Source: JAYTQQ01 sp043746635 (GTDB taxonomy: Bacteria; Bdellovibrionota; Bdellovibrionia; Bdellovibrionales; JAMPXM01). From it: a stretch of DNA of 11,494 nt. The translations under genes were made by a program, and so were the position numbers. The notes beneath the pieces are model-generated. The model worked only from the letters and a program-made list of their open reading frames with translations, was not told the DNA's origin and did no database searches. Shown one piece after another: positions 7,965 to 11,494 of the stretch. Where the stretch lies: positions 1-11,494 of the forward strand of contig JAYTQQ010000195.1 of NCBI GenBank assembly GCA_043746635.1. Reading direction: 5' to 3'. The number at the start of each line of letters is the position of its first letter. The first letter of the stretch is position 1.

Positions 7965-7996
7965 TGCACCACTATTTTGAACTACAGGAGATGAAG
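7965..7996. promoter_or_regulatory. 32-base divergent start region
   Basis: Only 32 bases separate the start codons of the minus-strand YihY-like gene (7964) and the plus-strand lipoprotein gene (7997). AGGAG at 7986-7990 serves the plus gene. No space remains for two complete promoters, so at least one promoter must lie inside the opposite coding region, producing overlapping 5' ends. A weak TATTTT at 7973-7978 could be a -10 element for the plus gene, but I see no matching -35. Confidence 0.4.
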
Positions 7997-8293
7997 ATGT
8001 TAGTCCAAAAAATGACAGTTTCGTTGCTGGCCTTACTCGCTTTTGCAAGCTGTTCGCATCAAGCGATTGTACCCGACGCGAAGAATGTAAAGATTCAGCG
8101 TGAGGCTCCTTCAAAAGATTGCCGCAACCTTGGTCACGTTGAAGGAAATGTCATCCACGCGAGTGGCAAAATCGAAGACGCGATTGAAGACATGAAACTC
8201 GATGCTGCTCGCAAAGGTGCGAATTTCGTTCAGATGGGTGAAACATCGGCTCTCGGAAAAAATGTTGCCGGTGTTGCTTACCAGTGTCCTTAA
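7997..8293 (+). CDS. small lipoprotein, DUF4156/YjeI-like (98 aa)
   Basis: ATG 7997 is chosen because AGGAG sits six bases before it, whereas ATG 7991 directly touches that sequence. Residues 1-18 are a lipoprotein-type signal ending FAS, with Cys19 as the probable lipidated residue; the following SHQ matches the CSHK seen in the neighbouring M13 peptidase. The mature part shows the pattern VPDAKNVKI, CRNLGHVEG, then ALxxA-type spacing in DAIEDMKLDAARKGANFVQ, and ends GVAYQC. This V...C-x-x-LG-x-V-x-G...AA-x-x-GAN...YxC layout is typical of DUF4156, related in shape to RcsF. The conserved cysteines (Cys46 and Cys97, approximately) may form a disulfide. Function is unknown, possibly envelope sensing by analogy. 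It is followed 23 bases later by a papain-like gene on the same strand, likely one transcript. Confidence 0.8.
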   Translation: MLVQKMTVSLLALLAFASCSHQAIVPDAKNVKIQREAPSKDCRNLGHVEGNVIHASGKIEDAIEDMKLDAARKGANFVQMGETSALGKNVAGVAYQCP

Positions 8294-8297
8294 ACTA

Positions 8298-8312
8298 GCC
8301 TTTAGCCAAGGC
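8298..8312 (+). promoter_or_regulatory. small hairpin overlapping the ribosome binding site
   Basis: GCCTT (8298-8302) and AAGGC (8308-8312) can pair around a five-base loop, and the right arm contains AAGG, the only Shine-Dalgarno-like sequence before ATG 8317. The stem is only five pairs, so any effect on translation would be modest. It may reduce independent initiation of the papain-like gene and make it depend on ribosomes from the upstream lipoprotein gene. Confidence 0.25.
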
Positions 8313-8316
8313 AAAG

Positions 8317-9456
8317 ATGGTGTACAATAAAAACATGAACTTCGTGTTAACCGCAGGATTTTTATTTTTTTCACTAGCCTCTTTTGCCGCTGTACCCGTA
8401 TGCACCGTGAAAGGTTCTTCTGTTATTCAAATGCCTCCGCATCGTGATCAAGGACCAACCGGCGATTGCTATGCCTTCGCTGCCCGAGCACTTGCACAAA
8501 ATCATTACTGCAAAACAAACCCTTGTCATTACAACAACGGCAACGACGATACGCTTTCGGTTCTCGATGCAGTTTCTCTCACTTACAGAAAACGAATTCG
8601 AAATGGCGGTCTCACCGAAGAAGTTTTGAATGCCATCAATCAAGAAGGTGGAATGTTTCGTGAGAGCTGTGCACCTTTTGATGTCTTCATCCGAAACGGT
8701 GAGCTGGTGAACAATAAAACGGGTCAGCCGGTTGAGTCGAGAATCACGGGAAACGTTGCGCAAAACGAAGCCAAATGGCATTTTTTAATTCGTCAGGCGA
8801 TGGAGAATTCAAGTAAAGAAGGCACGAGCGCCGTTCAACGAAAAGACATCGCGCAAAAACTCATTCGAGATCTCGGGCTTTTTCATTCGTCGTCTTCTGT
8901 TTGCAGCGACTGCAATCCAAGAGCAACACCTTTGGCCGCCTCTGGCGCAAACGTCTGCGATGCTGAAAAGTCTTTCGAGTTGGCAATCGTTCAAAATAGC
9001 CTCACTAAAAAAGATATTTCAAATGTGGCCTATGAACTCTTAGTTCCGCGTGCTTGCGCAGACCAGAGATTAACTATTAAACATTTTACGACACATTCAC
9101 AGACTTTCAATTCGGCAGACGATCGCCGTAAATTCATCGCAAATCTCCTCGCACATGGAAGCGTCGTTGCAACCATGATTTGCGCCCTCCCTCCAGGAGA
9201 GATTGAAAAAGCGAAGCGTTTGTTTCACGATACTTGCGGCCTACATTCGTTAGTAGTGAGCGGTATTCGCGAGCGCTGCTGTAACGGTGTATGTTCCTCT
9301 GAATATCAATTTTACGATTCGGCGAAAGGTTTTGCAGATTCAGAAAAAACCGACGACGGATGGATTTCGGAAAAGGTTTATTTTGAACGTATTGGCCGAG
9401 TTTGGCCGATGCTCGCTCCGAATCAGAAGCGACAAGATATTACCTGGATTGAATAG
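8317..9456 (+). CDS. exported papain-like (C1) protein with altered triad
   Basis: The protein has 379 residues. I keep ATG 8317 over 8335 because AAGG lies five bases upstream and because it supplies Lys5, the only basic residue before the hydrophobic core of the signal peptide (cleavage near SFA, residue 24). DQGPTGDCYAFAARAL (44-59) is a clear papain active-site segment, with Gln45 for the oxyanion hole and Cys51 as nucleophile. CGLHSLVVSGI gives His310. The third triad position lies in QFYDSAKG (331-338), where Asp334 stands in place of Asn; DDGWIS (346-351) follows. An insertion of about 120 residues separates the two halves of the fold and carries several cysteines, including CSDC. The many cysteines suggest disulfides in the periplasm or outside. 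It may be a working enzyme with Asp, or a binding pseudo-enzyme. Confidence 0.8.
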   Translation: MVYNKNMNFVLTAGFLFFSLASFAAVPVCTVKGSSVIQMPPHRDQGPTGDCYAFAARALAQNHYCKTNPCHYNNGNDDTLSVLDAVSLTYRKRIRNGGLTEEVLNAINQEGGMFRESCAPFDVFIRNGELVNNKTGQPVESRITGNVAQNEAKWHFLIRQAMENSSKEGTSAVQRKDIAQKLIRDLGLFHSSSSVCSDCNPRATPLAASGANVCDAEKSFELAIVQNSLTKKDISNVAYELLVPRACADQRLTIKHFTTHSQTFNSADDRRKFIANLLAHGSVVATMICALPPGEIEKAKRLFHDTCGLHSLVVSGIRERCCNGVCSSEYQFYDSAKGFADSEKTDDGWISEKVYFERIGRVWPMLAPNQKRQDITWIE

Positions 9457-9467
9457 TTCGGCTCTGA

Positions 9468-9479
9468 GCCCGGCCGGGC
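9468..9479. repeat. perfect 12-base GC palindrome
   Basis: GCCCGGCCGGGC is exactly self-complementary and lies in the 70-base gap between the papain-like gene and the HTH gene. It has no T run after it, so it is a poor intrinsic terminator for the upstream gene. It could be an operator for the downstream HTH protein or chance. Confidence 0.25.
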
Positions 9480-9526
9480 GCTTGCACTTCCTTCCAACTG
9501 CATATTGAAAATACAAGGGAGTAAAA

Positions 9527-10000
9527 ATGAAAGAGCTCACTGAAGAACAACTCGAAATCGCCTTTCGTTGTTGGTTCGGAACTTACCAACACCGGCATAT
9601 CGACCGTGAAATAGAAAAATTCTTCGGAATCGAACCGAGACGTAACTGGCTACAAGAAATTCGGGCGGCTCAACATCTCACTATCGCAGAAGTCTCCAGA
9701 AAAATGAATATCCCTCACAAAAGCTACCAACAGCTTGAACTCAGCGAACGAGCTCGAACCATCACGATCGCTTCGCTTAGAAGAGCGGCCGATGCCATGA
9801 ACTGCGAACTCATCTACGGCCTCCGGCCCAAGACCGGACAGAAAATTGCGAGACATCTTTGGGAAAAAATTGTGGCGCTCTACCAAGGAGAACATTGGGT
9901 GCAAACCAAGCCTGAACATTTAAAAGCGAGAGCGCTTGCCGCAACCGCGAGAAATAAACTCTTAGATACAAAGACAAAAAAAAAGCTCCTTCGTTTCTGA
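9527..10000 (+). CDS. HTH protein, 'mobile mystery protein A' type
   Basis: The protein has 157 residues and starts five bases after GGGAG. The central region RRNWLQEIRAAQHLTIAEV (38-56), SRKMNIPHKSYQQLELSER (57-75), TITIASLRRAADAMNCELIYGL (78-99) follows the pattern I know for mobile mystery protein A: a GWI-x-x-IR start, an Xre-like helix-turn-helix, a L-E-x-x-E turn, then ITL-x-x-L-x-x-AAEAL-x-C-x-LVYAL. This family usually sits beside mobile mystery protein B, a Fic-domain protein, in a toxin-antitoxin-like pair. No partner is present on either side here: the next gene is convergent. The C-terminal tail (ARNKLLDTKTKKKLLRF) is lysine-rich. It probably binds DNA and may regulate itself. The stop codon lies inside the loop and stem of the following hairpin terminator. 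Confidence 0.75.
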   Translation: MKELTEEQLEIAFRCWFGTYQHRHIDREIEKFFGIEPRRNWLQEIRAAQHLTIAEVSRKMNIPHKSYQQLELSERARTITIASLRRAADAMNCELIYGLRPKTGQKIARHLWEKIVALYQGEHWVQTKPEHLKARALAATARNKLLDTKTKKKLLRF

Positions 10001-10008
10001 AGGAGCTT
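9976..10008 (-). terminator. Rho-independent terminator for the RRM gene
   Basis: AAGCTCCTTC (9983-9992) pairs perfectly with GAAGGAGCTT (9999-10008) around a six-base loop. Reading the minus strand, the stem is followed by nine T (9984-9976), a classic intrinsic terminator 18 bases after the RRM stop codon. Reading the plus strand, the tail is only TTCTAAAATCTT, so it would stop the HTH gene less efficiently. The structure overlaps the last codons and stop (9998-10000) of that convergent gene. Confidence 0.88.
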
Positions 10009-10026
10009 CTAAAATCTTAAAAAATA

Positions 10027-10440
10027 CTACCAGCGATTTCCGCCACCGCCGCCACCGCCACCGCCGCCGCCGCCACCGTAACCGCCGCCGCCACCAGAGC
10101 GTCCGCCGCCGCCTCCACCATAACCACCGCCGCCACCAGAGCGTCCACCGCCGCCTCCACCGAAACCACCACGGCCTCCGCCGCTGCGTTCTTCTTGTGG
10201 ACGTGCTTCAGAAACTTTAAGAGCTCGGCCGTCGAAATCTGCGCCATTGAGTTCGTTCACTGCTTTGTCAGCTTCATCGTCATTTGTCATTTCGACAAAT
10301 CCGAAACCTTTGCTACGACCGCTATCGCGGTCCATAATGATCTTTGCTGAATCAACACTACCCACTGTTGAGAATTTTGCCGACAAGCTTTCATCTGTGA
10401 CTGTGAAAGGCAAATTCCCTACGTATAACTTCTTACCCAT
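10027..10440 (-). CDS. glycine-rich RRM RNA-binding protein
   Basis: The protein has 137 residues, and GAGGAG lies eight bases before the ATG. Residues 1-80 are one complete RRM domain: RNP2 is LYVGNL (5-10) and RNP1 is KGFGFVEM (44-51), with the aromatic residues that stack on RNA in place. Residues about 86-137 are a low-complexity Gly-rich tail with Arg-Ser and Tyr interruptions (GGGRSGGGGGYGGG repeated), ending NRW. This layout matches the cold-inducible RNA-binding proteins of cyanobacteria and proteobacteria, which bind single-stranded RNA and may act as chaperones. The gene is 141 bases downstream of the esterase gene on the same strand; that gap is long enough for its own promoter, though I see no convincing -35/-10 pair. 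It ends in a strong terminator. Confidence 0.95.
   Translation of the reverse strand: MGKKLYVGNLPFTVTDESLSAKFSTVGSVDSAKIIMDRDSGRSKGFGFVEMTNDDEADKAVNELNGADFDGRALKVSEARPQEERSGGGRGGFGGGGGGRSGGGGGYGGGGGGRSGGGGGYGGGGGGGGGGGGGNRW
10091..10174. repeat. 42-base tandem repeat in the Gly-rich tail
   Basis: CCACCAGAGCGTCC occurs at 10091-10104 and again at 10133-10146, and the two 42-base units starting there differ at about five positions. A partial third unit (the CCGTAACCGCCGCCG part) precedes them. Each unit encodes 14 residues of the Gly-rich tail. Nearby CCG/CCA triplet runs extend the low-complexity block from about 10037 to 10190. Confidence 0.8.
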
Positions 10441-10581
10441 TACGATATCTCCTCAATGCTCACGACTTCAAATTCTCGAGCCAAGTAAGAGCCCCATGCC
10501 CAAACCACCGAGAACACTATTCGTTCAAAAAAATATGTAGCATAAATTTAAAGCACTAGGTAAATGAATTTTCAGTGAAGA

Positions 10582-11274
10582 TCATTTTTTCGCGAAAGTC
10601 TGCGATAGATAAGTCTCAAGGCGCGTTATGATCTCGAGAGGAATTTCGTGTCCACCTCTAAATAAATGCATTTGACCTTTTGCTCCACCCGAAACTAACA
10701 ATTGATTGAGATTTTTTGCTGCATTCGCAGGCAAAACGGGGTCTCCGTCGCCATGACTTTGAAAAAAAGAAAGTCCCTGATGCTGCGCCAATTTTTGAGT
10801 CCATGAATCTTTTGACACGAGTGTGCCAGACAAAATTACAAGCGCTGCAACCTGCTCGTGGACTTGAAGTGCGACTTCGGTTGCAAGCATAGCCCCTTGG
10901 CTGAATCCGCCGATGGCAATGTGAGATATTTCAATTCCGAGACGGGAAATCATTTCGATCACGGCTTCGCGGGATTTTTTAATTCCTGGAGGAATAATCG
11001 CTTCGAAATTTACATCCTTCTCGAGTTCACTCAGCGCGATTGGAAACCAGGCGCGCCCTTCGACGTGAGGCCCCAAAGCAACACTTAAAGGACCATTCGG
11101 AAATATCATACGAAGGTTCGGCACCCGAATCATGTTTGCGAGACTCGCTAAGTCTTCGCAACTGGCGCCGAAGCCGTGAAGTAAGATCAAAGCCCGTGTT
11201 GCGGGTGTTTTTGGATCATCGATGTCAATGCATTCGAGCGATCCAATTTTATGACGTTTCATTTGTTTGGCCAT
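10582..11274 (-). CDS. carboxylesterase/phospholipase (alpha/beta hydrolase, YpfH-like)
   Basis: The protein has 230 residues, typical for the family, and starts five bases after AGAGAGG. It is a cytoplasmic alpha/beta hydrolase of the phospholipase/carboxylesterase group: LILLHGFGASCEDL (29-42) forms the oxyanion loop, FPNGP (58-62) and AWFPI (75-79) are family landmarks, GGFSQGAM (122-129) holds nucleophile Ser125, SHGDGDPVLP (173-182) holds the acid Asp178, and FRGGHEIP (205-212) holds His209. The triad is complete. It should hydrolyse small esters or lysophospholipids; the natural substrate is unknown. No signal peptide is seen. A LysR-type regulator begins 29 bases away in the opposite direction, an arrangement that often means the regulator controls its neighbour. 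Confidence 0.93.
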   Translation of the reverse strand: MAKQMKRHKIGSLECIDIDDPKTPATRALILLHGFGASCEDLASLANMIRVPNLRMIFPNGPLSVALGPHVEGRAWFPIALSELEKDVNFEAIIPPGIKKSREAVIEMISRLGIEISHIAIGGFSQGAMLATEVALQVHEQVAALVILSGTLVSKDSWTQKLAQHQGLSFFQSHGDGDPVLPANAAKNLNQLLVSGGAKGQMHLFRGGHEIPLEIITRLETYLSQTFAKK

Positions 11275-11303
11275 TTGAGCCTCTCTTTGGTAAGACTTTA
11301 CTC
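11275..11303. promoter_or_regulatory. 29-base divergent start region
   Basis: This gap separates the esterase ATG (11274) from the LysR-type ATG (11304). AGAGAGG on the minus strand is the esterase ribosome binding site. LysR proteins commonly bind T-N11-A boxes between themselves and a divergent target, but the space here is too short for two promoters, so control sites probably reach into one or both coding regions. I do not see a definite operator. Confidence 0.35.
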
Positions 11304-11494
11304 ATGGATAATTTACATTGGCAACTCTCAGTTTTGAGTCGCGCGATTCATTATAAAAATCTCACTGGTGCGGCCGAACACATTGGCCTGAGCCAACCAC
11401 AACTCTCTCGCATTATTTCTCGGATCGAAAGCGAACTGGGAGTCGTCTTGCTCGATCGCACCGTTCGTCGCAAATCCGGCTGGACTCCGGTCGC
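11304..11494 (+). CDS. LysR-type transcriptional regulator, N-terminal part (cut by window)
   Basis: The first 63 codons are present and run off the end. MDNLHWQLSVLSRAIHYKN is followed by LTGAAEHIGLSQPQLSRIIS, then RIESELGVVLLDRTVRR, which is the complete winged helix-turn-helix of a LysR regulator: the 'A-A-x-x-x-x-x-SQP-x-LSR-x-I-x-x-x-E-x-x-L-G-x-x-LF-x-R' pattern, with LL in place of LF. The ligand-binding domain lies outside the window. The ribosome binding site is weak. It is divergent from the esterase gene with a 29-base gap and may regulate it; the ligand cannot be inferred. Confidence 0.92.
   Translation, partial: MDNLHWQLSVLSRAIHYKNLTGAAEHIGLSQPQLSRIISRIESELGVVLLDRTVRRKSGWTPV

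Noticed and set aside
9482..9508. TTGCAC and TATTGA as a promoter for the HTH gene.
   Set aside because: The spacing is only 15 bases and transcription would begin at or inside the ribosome binding site.

Overview
The window reads like a piece of chromosome from a Gram-negative, predator-like deltaproteobacterial-type organism, with Bdellovibrio or a relative as my best guess. The basis is moderate GC, many Sec and lipoprotein signals, a neprilysin-type M13 peptidase, papain-like exported proteins and a glycine-rich RRM protein. This assignment is inference from gene content and style; no rRNA or marker gene is present.

Region 1 (1 to about 2300) is AT-richer accessory DNA. It holds two genes I cannot place functionally: a small secreted protein (291-782, minus) and a membrane-anchored ankyrin protein (1067-1813, plus). 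They are flanked by two broken IS4-superfamily transposase remnants (1-268 minus, about 2013-2244 plus) that appear to come from different subgroups.

Region 2 (2307-7964) is a minus-strand run of five genes. In transcription order these are a YihY/BrkB membrane protein, a lipoprotein M13 metallopeptidase, a possible small ORF whose stop codon abuts the next start (TAAATG), an exported papain-fold protein, and a membrane-anchored calcineurin-type metallophosphoesterase. Most act at or outside the inner membrane.

Region 3 (7997-10000) is plus-strand. It holds a small DUF4156-like lipoprotein and a second exported papain-like protein with an altered third catalytic residue, which look like one transcription unit, followed by an orphan HTH protein of the 'mobile mystery protein A' type. 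A strong hairpin terminator sits between this gene and the convergent RRM gene.

Region 4 (10027-11494) holds the glycine-rich RRM RNA-binding protein and a carboxylesterase, both minus, and the start of a divergent LysR-type regulator cut by the window edge.

The main points of interest are the two unrelated-looking divergent papain-fold exported proteins near the M13 peptidase, the IS-flanked orphan genes, the orphan MosA-like regulator, the abutting small ORF, and two very short divergent start regions. I see no CRISPR array, tRNA, rRNA or clear multi-gene defence system.
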